The notes beneath the pieces are model-generated. The model had not been told where the DNA came from. It made no database searches and worked only from the letters and a program-made list of their open reading frames with translations. The translations under genes were made by a program, and so were the position numbers. A DNA stretch of 29,919 nucleotides from a bacterium (GTDB lineage: Bacteria > Planctomycetota > J058 > JAJDCP01), in the NCBI GenBank assembly GCA_030428695.1, contig JAUIEM010000073.1:1-29919 (forward strand). The letters are read 5' to 3'. How positions within the stretch are numbered: the stretch's first letter is position 1; every line of letters begins with the position of its first letter. Positions 15,243 to 23,571 of this stretch are shown here, in pieces.

Positions 15243-16064
15243 TCACAACCGCTCCGCGAAGCGATGCCGCGCCCGCTGGAACACCGCGTAGCCCACGACC
15301 AGCGTCACGGTGGAGAACCCGAACAGCGCCCCCAGGGTCGTCGCCTCCGGCAGCGTCCCCTCGATCAGCAGGTTCCGGTAGGCCTCGCAGAAGTGGACCA
15401 TCGGGTTGAGCAGGTAGACCGTTCGGAAGCTCCCGGAGATCAGCTCGCCCGGGTCGTAGAACACCGGCGTCAGGAAGAACAGCAGGCGCAGGCCGACGTC
15501 CAGCAGGTGCCGCACGTCGCGGAAGCTGACGTTGAGCGCGGCGACTCCCAGGCCCAGGCCGAGGACGAGGAGGAACTGCGGCACGACCAGCAGCGGGAGC
15601 AGCAGGGCCACCGGTCCCGGAGGCAGATCGTAGACCAGCAGGAAGACGAGCAGCAGGGGCAGGGCGACCAGGAAGTCGACCATCGTCGTCAGCACGTCGC
15701 TCAGCACGAGCGCCGCGGGCGGGACGCCGGGCTGCCGGACGAAGTCCGCGTGCGCGGTGATCGCGACGGCGCTGGTCAGGAGGCCGTCCTGGAACCAGTT
15801 CCAGGGCACGATGCCCGTCAGGATGAACAGCGCGTAGTGCGGGATCTCGAGCTCGAGGAAGGAGCCGAGCAAGCTGAAGGCCAGCATGAAGGCGAGGGGA
15901 TTCAGCACGGCCCACAGGGCCCCGAGGAACGAGCGGCGGTAGCGCATCTTCAGCTTCTGCGCGACCAGCACCCCCACCAGGTCGCGCCCGTGCAGCAGGC
16001 GCTCCCGCAGGCCCCGGGCCCGCCCGGGGTAATGGATGAAGCGACCGCCCTCAGCCTTCGCCAT
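15243..16064 (-). CDS. wzm: Wzm-type ABC-2 permease for polysaccharide export
   Basis: 273 aa inner-membrane subunit of a polysaccharide ABC exporter. The N-terminal cytosolic part 'LVGVLVAQKLKMRYRRSFLGALWAVLNPLAFML' is the conserved coupling and first membrane segment of ABC2_membrane proteins of the Wzm/KpsM/TagG group. About six hydrophobic segments follow, including 'ALFILTGIVPWNWF', 'VDFLVALPLLLVFLLVY' and 'LLFFLTPVFYDPG'. 'YLLNPMVHFCEAYRNLLIEG' near the end is characteristic of the family. The ATG at 16064 lies 14 bp inside the end of the Wzt gene, so the two are translationally coupled as usual for this pair. With Wzt it should move an undecaprenyl-linked glycan across the inner membrane. 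Confidence 0.93.
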   Translation of the reverse strand: MAKAEGGRFIHYPGRARGLRERLLHGRDLVGVLVAQKLKMRYRRSFLGALWAVLNPLAFMLAFSLLGSFLELEIPHYALFILTGIVPWNWFQDGLLTSAVAITAHADFVRQPGVPPAALVLSDVLTTMVDFLVALPLLLVFLLVYDLPPGPVALLLPLLVVPQFLLVLGLGLGVAALNVSFRDVRHLLDVGLRLLFFLTPVFYDPGELISGSFRTVYLLNPMVHFCEAYRNLLIEGTLPEATTLGALFGFSTVTLVVGYAVFQRARHRFAERL

Positions 16065-17220
16065 GGCACCACGAGACCGGCGGGCGCACGACGCCGCGTT
16101 GCTGGTCTGTCCCGGCGATGACCAGGGAACAGACGCGGTGGCGGTAGTCGTGGGTGGCTCCCGTCGGCGCGCCGACCCCGACGTCGAGGCTGTACTCCCC
16201 CGCGCCGAGATCGAGCCGCCCGATCGCGAGCTCGAGCCGGCCCTCTCCCTCGACGCTCGGGATCGTGAAGCCCGTCGCGAGCGAGTCGCAGGCGAACACC
16301 GGCAGCCCGTGCGGATCGAGCAGCCGGACGAAGAAGACCGGCGCCTCGACGCGCACGTGCGCCCGGTAGGTGATCTGCACCCGCAGCGCCGCGCCGGCCT
16401 CGAGGATGCCGGACCGCTCCCCGGCGACGAGGGTCTGCACGCCGAGGATCTCGAGCGTCCGGCCTCCGTCGGGTTCCTCCGCGTCGGTCTGGGTGCCGTG
16501 GGTGTAGTAGGCGATGACCTCCGCGGGCTCGCCGTACACCAGCAGCTCGCCCTGTTCGAGCAGCAGCGCCTTGTCGCAGAAGCGCTCGAGGCCCGCGAGG
16601 TCGTGGGACACGCCGATGATCGTGCAGCCCCCGGCCTTGAGCTCCTCGACCCGGCGCACGCACTTCGTGACGAAGGCCGCGTCCCCGACCGACAACACCT
16701 CGTCGATCAGCAGCACGTCCGGCTGTACGTTGATCGCGATCGAGAAGCCGAGGCGCATGCGCATCCCGGCGCTGTAGGTCCGCAGGGGCTGGTCGATGAC
16801 GTCGCTGAGCCCCGCGAAGTCGGCGATGGCGTCGAGCTCCGCCGTGATCTGCGCGCGCCGCATCCCGCGCACGACCCCGCTGACGATCGCGTTCTCCCGC
16901 CCGGTCAGCTCCTGGTCGAAGCCGACGCTGAGGTCGAGCAGCCCCGCGATGCGCCCGTGGACGGTGATCTGCCCCTCGTCCGGCCGGCCCACGCCCCCCA
17001 GGAGGCGCAGGAGAGTCGACTTGCCGGCGCCGTTGCGGCCGATGATGCCGAGGGCCTGCCCCGGCTCGAGGCGGAAGCTGACGTGGCGCAGCACCCAGAA
17101 GCTCCCGGCCGGCCAGATCCCGCGCAGACCGCGGAGCAGCGCGTCCTTCAGCGTGCGGGAGCGGCCGAGGTCGTAGCGGTGGAACTTCTTCCCCACATCC
17201 TCGACGACTACGGCAGCCAC
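16051..17220 (-). CDS. wzt: Wzt-type ABC transporter ATPase with glycan-binding C-terminal domain
   Basis: 389 aa from the GTG at 17220, preceded by AGGAG at 6 nt spacing; a GTG at 17247 would add nine residues but has no such site. The nucleotide-binding domain (1 to about 235) has Walker A GRNGAGKST (61-69), the group-specific signature YSAGM (149-153) in place of LSGGQ, Walker B VLLIDE (169-174) and the switch His in VSHD (206). Residues from about 255 to the end form a beta-rich domain of the Wzt_C type ('LEILGVQTL', 'LRVQITYRAHVRVEAPVFFVRLLDPHG', 'GEYSLDVGVG'). In characterised O-antigen exporters this domain recognises the modified non-reducing end of the polymer before export, which fits the methyltransferases in this locus. 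It follows the GT2 gene by 40 bp and overlaps wzm. Confidence 0.94.
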   Translation of the reverse strand: MAAVVVEDVGKKFHRYDLGRSRTLKDALLRGLRGIWPAGSFWVLRHVSFRLEPGQALGIIGRNGAGKSTLLRLLGGVGRPDEGQITVHGRIAGLLDLSVGFDQELTGRENAIVSGVVRGMRRAQITAELDAIADFAGLSDVIDQPLRTYSAGMRMRLGFSIAINVQPDVLLIDEVLSVGDAAFVTKCVRRVEELKAGGCTIIGVSHDLAGLERFCDKALLLEQGELLVYGEPAEVIAYYTHGTQTDAEEPDGGRTLEILGVQTLVAGERSGILEAGAALRVQITYRAHVRVEAPVFFVRLLDPHGLPVFACDSLATGFTIPSVEGEGRLELAIGRLDLGAGEYSLDVGVGAPTGATHDYRHRVCSLVIAGTDQQRGVVRPPVSWCHGEG

Positions 17221-17260
17221 GCGACGCTCCTCGCTCCCAGGCCCCACGGGGCCGACCGCT

Positions 17261-18337
17261 TCACTCGATGGGGTGCAGGATTGTAACCGAATCGGCCGCC
17301 GAAGGGGGCGCTCCTCCGCTGCCCGGACGGATGATGGCGGCGAGCGCGCCGAGCAGCGACCGGGGGGTGTACAGGGCGCGGGCGTCGAACATCCGCGGCA
17401 GGGCGCCGGCCAGGCGGCGGTAGACGGCCTCGGGCAGGCAGGCCATCGCCAGGCTGCTCGCCAGCGTCTGCAGCAGCGCGTGGGTCCGCCGCGAGGCGGG
17501 GGCGTGGGCCAGGACGCCGCGCAGGTAGCGCAGGGCGCTGCGTCCCCGGGCCCGCGAGGGGCCGTCCTTGAGCGCCTGGACGCACAGGTAGCTGTAGAGG
17601 TTCGCCAGGCTCCGCCCGCGCAGGGGCTGCAGGTGGGGAGGAGCCGAGGCGAACGCGCGCGCGTGGACCTCGATGACCGCGCGCTCCATCGCGACGAAGT
17701 CGCTCGACGCCGAGGTCGGAGAGTCCCGGTACAGGACGTGCACCTCCGGCAGGCAGGCGAAGGGGTGGTGCGCGGCGAGGCGCAGCCACAGGTCCCAGTC
17801 CTCGGCGGGGCACACCGACGGGTCGAGCGGGGCGCGGGGGTCGGGCAGGCAGCGCCGGCGCAGCAGGGGATTGGAGGCCGTGACGAGGATGTTGTCGCAC
17901 AAGAGCGCGGCGCGCACGTCGCCCTGCGCGAGCGGCCGCGGGCCCTCGTGCATGAAGCGCCCCGCCGCGTCGATGCGATCGACCCAGCTGTAGACGAGCG
18001 CGCACGCAGGGCGGCTCTCCAGGGCGGCGACCTGGCGCGCGAGCTTGTCGTGGGCCCACACGTCGTCCTGGTCCAGCAGCGCGATCAGCTCTCCGCGCGC
18101 CCGCGCCATGCCCCGGTTGCGGTTCGCGGCGATGCCCGCGTGGGGCAGGGCGTGGACCTCGACCCGGGGGTCGTCGATGCGCCCGAGGACCTCGAGGGTG
18201 GCGTCGGAGGAGCCGTCGTCGACGACGATGACCTCGAAGTCCGCGAAGCTCTGGGCGAGCACGCTCGCCAGCGTCGTGTCGAGGGTGCGGGCCCCGTTGT
18301 GGGCCGCCAGGACGACGCTGACGCGGGGACTGACCAT
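17261..18337 (-). CDS. Glycosyltransferase family 2
   Basis: 358 aa single-domain GT-A enzyme. 'VSVVLAAHNGARTLDTTLASVLAQSFADFEVIVVDDGSSDAT' carries DDGS at 40-43. 'HAGIAANRNRGMARARGELIALLDQDDVWAHDKLARQ' carries the DxD-type metal site (D89, D91, D92), and 'CPAEDWDLWLRLAAHHPFACLPEVHVLYRDSPTSAS' carries the catalytic ED and product-site region. The C-terminal 110 residues are helical and Ala/Arg-rich. ATG at 18337 is used; the upstream site (AAGAGA) is weak. It is the first gene of a three-gene minus-strand unit with wzt and wzm, so it probably extends or caps the exported polymer. Donor and linkage are unknown. Confidence 0.93.
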   Translation of the reverse strand: MVSPRVSVVLAAHNGARTLDTTLASVLAQSFADFEVIVVDDGSSDATLEVLGRIDDPRVEVHALPHAGIAANRNRGMARARGELIALLDQDDVWAHDKLARQVAALESRPACALVYSWVDRIDAAGRFMHEGPRPLAQGDVRAALLCDNILVTASNPLLRRRCLPDPRAPLDPSVCPAEDWDLWLRLAAHHPFACLPEVHVLYRDSPTSASSDFVAMERAVIEVHARAFASAPPHLQPLRGRSLANLYSYLCVQALKDGPSRARGRSALRYLRGVLAHAPASRRTHALLQTLASSLAMACLPEAVYRRLAGALPRMFDARALYTPRSLLGALAAIIRPGSGGAPPSAADSVTILHPIE

Positions 18338-18450
18338 GGCTGTCTCTTGGGAAGGGTCGACGCCCCCGGTGTGGGAAGCTGCCGGACACTGTACAGGATC
18401 CTTGCGCGGGATGCAGCGAGCCTGCCTCCGCGTGCGCGCTGTCCGCGCCC

Positions 18451-18479
18451 GCGGGCGGACGCAAACCCCGCTCCTACAA
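18451..18479 (-). repeat. Diverged GC-rich palindromic interspersed repeat
   Basis: On the minus strand it reads TGTAGGAGCGGGGTTTGCGT then CCGCCCGC. It matches the family core with several substitutions. It lies in the 159-bp gap between the lipoprotein stop and the GT2 start, which otherwise shows no gene. Confidence 0.65.
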
Positions 18480-18496
18480 AGTGTTCGAGCGGCGGG

Positions 18497-19519
18497 TCAA
18501 TCCTCCTTCGGGCCGTACTCGGTCAGCTCGACGTAGGCGCGTCCCACCGCGTCTCCCGACACCGTCGCGGCCCCTTCCCAGTAGGGGCGCCCGGGGGTGC
18601 CGCGGGTGTCGATCTCCTGGTCGGCGAGGACCGGCGTGACGACCAGCTCCTCGGCCCGGTAGCGGATCGTCCAGCCGCTCGGGTAGGTGAAGCCGGTGCG
18701 CTCGCTGGTCCACTCTCCGAGCGCCTCGACGGCGACCTCATCCGCTTCGATCGGCTCGGCGTTCCCCTGGGCGTCGATCGCTGTGCCGACCAGCAGCTCC
18801 CGCGCGGCGCCGCTGAAGAACAGCATCAGCTCGCGCCCGTCGTCGAGCTGGATCGCCAGCCAGTCCCAGCCGCGCGCGGCGGCGGCCTGCAGCTCGCCCC
18901 ACTGGTGGTCGAGCCAGGCCCGGCCAGCCAGGGTGCGCGTCTCGCCGCCGATCTCCACCGTCCCCTGGGCCAGCAACCGGGTCCGCGAGTAGTAGTAGGT
19001 GTGTCCGCCGAAGTCGTAGCGCTGGAAGCCGTCGCCGTGGTGGAGCACGGCGGGCTTGACGGGCTCGAGGGACAGCGCGAAGCGGGCCCCCGGCAGGGTG
19101 GCCCGCAGCTGGTCGACGCCGTCCTCGCTGCGAACGCTGTGGGGCCCGAGCGTGAACGCGACGCCTCCCTCGCGGGGCTCGGGCTCCTCGGCGGAGACCT
19201 CGACGGCGCTCTCGAACCGCTGGCCCGCGGCGTCGGTCCAGGCGACGTTGACCAGGGTCACCCGCGTCTCGGTGTCCTGCTGCCAGAGAAAGACCGTGAG
19301 CTGGAAGCCGTACCAGCGCAGCTCCTGGTCCTGGACGTGGCCGACCCAGTGCCACCACTCGACGGGGCTCTCGGGGTGCATCGCGTCGTCGGCGGGCAGC
19401 GACACGGGCGGCGGGGGAGGAGGCGGAGGAGGCGGCGGGGGAGGAGGCTGTGCCGCGTCCCCGCAGCCGCACACGAACAGGGCCAGAGCGAGCAGCAGGA
19501 GACGGGCGCGGGAGCACAT
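18497..19519 (-). CDS. Lipoprotein with CrtC/AttH lipocalin-like domain
   Basis: 340 aa. The N-terminus is a lipoprotein signal peptide: basic MCSRAR, a Leu/Ala-rich core and the lipobox-like VCGC (modified Cys 19), so it should be membrane-anchored and exported. A run of 14 prolines follows (after DAAQ) and acts as a stiff spacer. The mature domain begins with 'HPESPVEWWHWVGHVQDQELRWYGFQLTVF'; EWW-W-GH is the hallmark of the carotenoid 1,2-hydratase (CrtC)/AttH lipocalin-like family. 'GHTYYYSRTRLLAQGTVEIGGETRTLAGRAWLDHQWG' gives the conserved DHQWG motif, and 'EGAATVSGDAVGRAYVELTEYG' closes the fold. Most family members are not carotenoid hydratases, so hydratase activity is not claimed; binding or hydration of a hydrophobic lipid is possible. 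The start is 6 bp beyond the stop of the methyltransferase fragment upstream, so they are probably one transcript. Confidence 0.88.
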   Translation of the reverse strand: MCSRARLLLLALALFVCGCGDAAQPPPPPPPPPPPPPPVSLPADDAMHPESPVEWWHWVGHVQDQELRWYGFQLTVFLWQQDTETRVTLVNVAWTDAAGQRFESAVEVSAEEPEPREGGVAFTLGPHSVRSEDGVDQLRATLPGARFALSLEPVKPAVLHHGDGFQRYDFGGHTYYYSRTRLLAQGTVEIGGETRTLAGRAWLDHQWGELQAAAARGWDWLAIQLDDGRELMLFFSGAARELLVGTAIDAQGNAEPIEADEVAVEALGEWTSERTGFTYPSGWTIRYRAEELVVTPVLADQEIDTRGTPGRPYWEGAATVSGDAVGRAYVELTEYGPKED

Positions 19520-19525
19520 CGGCGA

Positions 19526-19837
19526 TCATCCTCTGGTCGAGACGAAGACGTAGCTGGGGAGCTGCTCCGGAAGCTCGCGGAGCCAGTGGACCTCCGTCGG
19601 CAGGCCGAAGCCCTCGAGGCGGTCGATGAGGTCGCCGCCGAAGTCGGTGTAGACCAGCCCGTCGCCGATCGGGTCGCCGTGGTACACGGGCGGGTGACGG
19701 AACACCTCGCGGCCCGCGACCAACTCGACGCGGGTCACCGTCGCGCGGTCGAGATCGCAGGGGACCGAGAACACGTGGAGGCCGCCGGGCTTGAGCGTGC
19801 GCCGCAGCTCGCTCCAGACACGGTCCGGATCCCGCAC
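19526..19837 (-). pseudogene. C-terminal fragment of class I SAM methyltransferase (frameshifted off the upstream gene)
   Basis: This 103-codon frame continues the methyltransferase module that begins in the gene ending its good frame at 19854. It opens inside the motif region, reading VRDPDRVWSELRRTLKPGGLHVFSVPC, the post-motif strand of class I methyltransferases, then 'PPVYHGDPIGDGLVYTDFGGDLIDRL' and 'SYVFVSTRG' at the end. The preceding codons in this frame supply VLEH, so removal of four bases at 19850-19853 would join DLVITQD to VLEHVRDP and restore the canonical DVLEH. A GTG at 19837 could start a separate short protein, but that would lack the SAM-binding half and be inactive. The stop lies 6 bp before the lipoprotein start. 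It is either a real pseudogenising mutation or a sequence error. Confidence 0.75.
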
Positions 19838-19844
19838 GTGCTCG

Positions 19845-19858
19845 AGGACGTACGTCCT
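19845..19858. repeat. Perfect 14-bp palindrome at the frameshift (AGGACGTACGTCCT)
   Basis: The sequence is identical on both strands and is centred on a tandem ACGTACGT. Removing one ACGT gives the open methyltransferase frame with the expected DVLEH motif, so the palindrome is the mutated site itself. Confidence 0.85.
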
Positions 19859-22448
19859 GGGTGATCACCAGGTCGAGGGAGTCGTCCGGGAAGCTGAGCG
19901 CCTGCAGGTCCTCACAGCGCACGCCCGCGCGGCTCGCGCCCGGAGCCACGCCCGGGAGCAGCTCGGAGAACACCGCGCCCGGGAGCCCGGCGAGCGCTTC
20001 CTGCAGGGGTCCGCTCGTCTGCGCGAGGAACACCGACTTGCCGCGCAGCAGCGGCAGGAGGTCGGCGATGCGGGAGAGCCGGCCGCCCGCGAGATGTTCG
20101 CCGAGTGCCGTCGCGACGTGGCGCTCGCGCAGCGAGGACCGGCAGCCGCGGCAGCGATAGCCCTCGCGGTAGGCCGCGCCCGGCGGCGAGAAGCGGCGCT
20201 CGACGCCGCAGAAGATGCACGGACCGCGCAGGGGGGTCCCCTGCAGCTGCCGTCGGAGGCGGGAGAGCCGGTGCAGCGACGAGCGCAGCAGCCCGCGGAC
20301 GCTCCCCGGAGGCAGCCCGAGCAGGCGCCGCACCCGGCGGCGCAGGCCGAGGGAGGGCAGCCCCTCCCAGGGCCAGGCCGCGCGCGCCCGGCGGTCGCCC
20401 GGCTCCGGCCTTCGTGGACGCGGGGGCGCCGGAGGGGGCGCGGGCTGCAGCTCCAGCGCGCTGAACAGGGCGCAGCTGCAGAAGTTGGTGATCACCGCGA
20501 CGCTCTCGAGCCAGGCGAGCAGGCGCTCCGCGGAGCTTCCTCCCCAGGCGAGCGAGCTCCGGCCGCAGGCCCCGAAGCGCGTGTCGGAGATCGCGACCCG
20601 CGCGCGCACCTCCGCGGGCTCGGCGAAGCGCTCATGGCCGAACGCTCCCCAGGTGGCGGCGAAGTAGGCGGGCCAGTCGTCCGCGACGGGGAAGCTCCTG
20701 CCCCGCGTGGCGTCGTAGTCCGGCGCGATCAACATCCGCCGCTGGTAGGCGACGAGCCGGGGCAGCCGCACGATCGCGGGGAAGCGCGCGCGCAGGAAGG
20801 TGTCCAGCGCATCGTAGAAGGCCTCGCGGTGCACCACGAGCTGGATGAAAAACCACTGGGTCAGGGTGACGTGGAAGCGGAAGTCCGGCACATCCTCCAG
20901 ACTGGTCAGGCCGTACACCGCGTCCTCGTCCAGGAAGCTCCGCGCCCGCGCCCGGACCTGGCCGACGAGCGCCCGCAGCCACGGGCTCCCGGGCAGGAAG
21001 TCCTCGAGCAGCAGCCGGTAGAAGTCCCGGTAGGCGATGCCGTGGCTGTGGCGCAGGTAGCGCGCGATGAGCTGGGTCGGGCCGCAGTAGTGCAGCGCCT
21101 CGCAGACCACGCTGAGGACATTGAGCTCGATCCAGTCCTCCCGCGAGTAGCTCCGTGTGCCGATCAGCGTGTGGAAACGCAGGAGGCCGTCGTTCGCCCC
21201 CAGCGGACAGCGGTCGACCGTGGTCTGGAACAGGCCGGCCCGGGTCTCGAGCGCCCACTTCCGCGCGTACTCCGGCTGCGCGGCCGGCGCGTTGGGGAGC
21301 AGCACGTACGGGTAGATCTGCAGCTCCGCATGGATGCCCCACTCCATCAGCCTGGTCAGGCAGGTCAGCCAGAGCTCCGGCGTATCTCCCGGCTGCCCCT
21401 GGATCAGCTGCACCGTCAGCGGGACACCGCTCCGCGCCAGCTCCTTGGCGGCGAGCATCTGGTCGGTCGGCGAGATGTTCGCGCGCTCCCCGGCGGCGAG
21501 CACCTCTTCCTCGGTGTGCTGGATCGCGAGGTAGTGCAGGGGCAGGACGTTCCCCTGATGCAGGGTGCGCGCGATCTCGACGTTGCGGTCGGCGCGGTTC
21601 TTCGACGCGCTGAAGTACACGGAGCGCGGGGCTCCGTGAGCCTTGTGGGTCGCGCAGATCCGTTCGGCGACGTCGACATCGCGACGGTACATCCCGAAGT
21701 TGGCGTCCGCGACCACCACGAAGGCCGCGTCGAGCTGCCCGATCACGTCGAGGTCGTCGTAGACCCGGTCGAGCTCGAAGCGGCGGACCTTCGAGTTGGT
21801 CGCCGAGCCCCAGTCGCAGAAGCTGCAGCGGTACGGGCAGCCGCGGTTGGTCTCGAGCACCGCCCCGAGGTCGCTGCGGTCGAGGCCCTCGAGCAGGCGG
21901 CGCAGGCGCGTGAGCTGGTCGCGGTAGGGGCTGTGGTCGAAGGCGGTCAGCCTCTCGGCGGGCAGCGTCGGCGCCATCGCGTCGCCGTCGCCGCGCAGGT
22001 ACAGCCCCGGGATGGAGCGCAGCGCGGCCGCGTCGCCGCGCGCGCGAGCCTCGAGGATGGCCTGGAAGGGAACCTCGCCGTCCTGCGCGACGATCACGTC
22101 GACGGCCGGGTGCTTCGCGAGGAACATCGGATCCTTGAGGTCCGGCTCCGGTCCTCCCATCACGACCAGGCAGTCCGGGTTGCGCTCCTTGACCCGTCGG
22201 GCGATGCGGAGCTGCACCGCGAGATTCCAGACGTAGCAGCTCAAGCCGAGCACGTCGATGCGCTGCTGGAGGGCCTCCTCGAGGGAAGCGTCGAGGCGCG
22301 GCGTGACGAACAACGGATCGAGCCAGGTCACCCGGTCGCGCAGCGCGCTGTGACGTTCGAACCAGGACTTGAGCACCGCCCACATGTAGGGGACGTAGAT
22401 CGTCGTCCCGGCGTTCGGCTCGCTGATCAACACGTGGAGGCGGGACAT
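19854..22448 (-). CDS. B12-binding radical SAM protein fused to a zinc-ribbon methyltransferase module (3' part out of frame)
   Basis: Starts at ATG 22448. Residues 1 to about 150 resemble a cobalamin-binding domain ('IDVLGLSCYVWNLAVQLRIARRVKERNPDCLVVMGGPEPDLKD'), though no DxHxxG motif is seen, so B12 binding is by analogy. The radical SAM core carries C204-X3-C208-X2-C211 in 'NRGCPYRCSFCDWGSATNSKVRRF', then 'VVADANFGMYRRDVDVAERI' and 'VQLIQGQPGDTPELWL'. A long helical region follows to about 655, then a Pro/Arg linker (PAPPPAPPRPRRPEPGDRR). From about 743 comes a second module: a CxxC...CxxC zinc ribbon (CIFCGVERRF, YRCRGCRSS) and a class I methyltransferase fold up to 'FPDDSLDLVITQDV' near 865. 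After 19854 this frame continues into nonsense that overlaps the lipoprotein gene as far as 18738; the real continuation is in the frame of 19526-19837. An alternative is two genes whose separating stop was lost. The substrate is unknown. Confidence 0.82.
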
Positions 22449-22564
22449 CGTCGGTCTCGGAGTGCGGTACGCGAGCATTATTCGGGAGACCGGTGCGTCG
22501 ATCCATGCCTTTTTTCGCCGGGCCGGTCGCCGCCGGGGCGCGGGTCCCCGACGCGGCCTCGGCC

Positions 22565-22594
22565 TTGTGCGCGCGGTTCCCGTCCCCGTATGAT
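22565..22594 (+). promoter_or_regulatory. Sigma70-like promoter for the UbiA-type gene
   Basis: TTGTGC (22565-22570), 18 bp, TATGAT (22589-22594). The predicted transcript start is near 22601, leaving a leader of about 55 bases before the GTG at 22656. The ATG at 22590 lies inside the -10 box, which argues against it as the start codon. The rest of the 207-bp divergent gap back to 22449 shows no gene; the minus-strand promoter for the radical SAM gene is not evident. Confidence 0.5.
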
Positions 22595-22655
22595 CACCGC
22601 CCCCGACCGTGACGCGCTCCGTGGGCGCGCGGCGTCGAGAACAAGGCGGAGTCCC

Positions 22656-23468
22656 GTGCCCTCCCTGCGCTGGGTCGAGAGCCTGCAGATGCTCGCTCCC
22701 GGCGTGGCCGGGGTCGTGTACCTGCGCTCCGGCGCGCCGGGCCCGGCGCAGGGGCTGTTCCTGCTCGCGCTCTTCCTGCACATCCTGTTCGCCTACACCT
22801 TCAACGACCTGTGCGACTACGCCCTCGATCGCGCCCATCCCGGCAAGCGCTCGGACAGACCGTCCGAGCGCGCGCTCCGGACCTTTGCGGCGCTGCTCGG
22901 CATCGCGGCCGTCGGCGCCGCGGCGGCGCTTCCCCTGCCGGTCCTCGTCGGGCTGCTCGGCCTGCAGGCGCTGTGGGTGTGCTACTCCGCCCCGGTGGTC
23001 CGGCTGAAGGCGCGCATCCCGTTCGCCCACCTGCTCCACGTCGCGGCGGGCACGAGCTACTGCGCGCTCGGGGTGCTGAGCCACGGCGACGCGCTCCCCC
23101 CGCAGGCCTGGATCTACGCGGCCTGGTTCGGCTGCCTGTACTGGGTCGGGGCGCTGGCCGGAGAGCTGACCGACGCCGCCCCCGACCGGCGCTCGGGCCT
23201 GCGCACCCTGGGGGGCGTGCTCGGCCTGCGGGCGGGGGTCTTCGGGCTCGTCTCGCTCCAGGTGCTCGCCCTCGGCTGCCTGGCCTTTTCGGGGGTGCCC
23301 GGGGCGGTCTGGCTCGGAGCGGCCGGGGCGTGCGTCTACGCCGTCGCGCTGGTCCGGCTCTGGCCCGCGACCTGGGACCTGGCGCGGCTGGCCGCGTTCC
23401 GGCGCTTCTACCGGGTGTGCTTCAGCGCGCTGACCGCGGGCGCGGTGCTCCTGTCGGTGGTCGCGTAG
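22656..23468 (+). CDS. UbiA family prenyltransferase
   Basis: 270 aa polytopic membrane protein of the UbiA superfamily, whose members move prenyl or similar lipid chains to an aromatic ring, sugar or other acceptor. The first Asp-rich motif is clear: NDLCDYALD at 50-58 (N50, D51, D54, D58), followed by 'RAHPGKRSDRPSERAL'. The second, in 'LYWVGALAGELTDAAPDRRSGLRTLGGVLGLRAG', keeps two acidic positions and the R-x-G ending. About eight hydrophobic segments are visible, for example 'LFLLALFLHILFAYTF', 'ALLGIAAVGAAAALPLPVLVGLLGLQALWV' and 'AVWLGAAGACVYAVALVRLW'. GTG at 22656 follows GGCGGAG by four or five bases and is preferred; ATG at 22590 in the same frame would add 22 residues but has no ribosome-binding site and overlaps the promoter. 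The gene stands alone, divergent from the radical SAM gene. The prenyl acceptor cannot be assigned. Confidence 0.82.
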   Translation: MPSLRWVESLQMLAPGVAGVVYLRSGAPGPAQGLFLLALFLHILFAYTFNDLCDYALDRAHPGKRSDRPSERALRTFAALLGIAAVGAAAALPLPVLVGLLGLQALWVCYSAPVVRLKARIPFAHLLHVAAGTSYCALGVLSHGDALPPQAWIYAAWFGCLYWVGALAGELTDAAPDRRSGLRTLGGVLGLRAGVFGLVSLQVLALGCLAFSGVPGAVWLGAAGACVYAVALVRLWPATWDLARLAAFRRFYRVCFSALTAGAVLLSVVA

Positions 23469-23506
23469 CGCCTCTGTGTCCGAAGTTTGTGGTGTCGCTT
23501 CTTCTG

Positions 23507-23571
23507 GTAGGGGCGGGGTTTACCCCCGCCCGCCCCACGTGTGGGGACGTGCGTCAACGGGTCCCAGGCAG
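23507..23571 (+). repeat. Composite palindromic repeat, diverged reverse copy
   Basis: The core GTAGGGGCGGGGTTTACCCC then CGCCCGCC (23507-23534) is followed after about 10 bases by GGGACGTGCGTCA and a CGGGTCCC-type stretch. Reversed, this is the same order as the 60-bp unit plus core at 15082-15153. It lies in the 158-bp gap between the convergent UbiA-type and DUF4388 genes, which holds no other feature. Confidence 0.8.

Noticed and set aside
15043..15291. An 82-codon ORF across the repeat array
   Set aside because: Its translation contains the same peptide twice because it is the tandem 60-bp repeat; there is no ribosome-binding site or domain, and it runs into the end of wzm on the other strand.
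18497..19519. Calling the lipoprotein a carotenoid 1,2-hydratase
   Set aside because: It has the EWW and DHQWG family motifs, but no carotenoid genes are present and most family members have other or unknown roles.
22590..22655. ATG 22590 as start of the UbiA-type gene
   Set aside because: It lies inside the TATGAT -10 box and lacks a Shine-Dalgarno, while GTG 22656 has GGCGGAG close upstream and begins at the expected point of the fold.
18738..23084. A 1448-codon minus-strand open frame
   Set aside because: Only the part from 22448 to about 19854 is protein-like. Upstream it is promoter and UbiA antisense sequence, and downstream it is a nonsense frame running across the lipoprotein gene after the frameshift.
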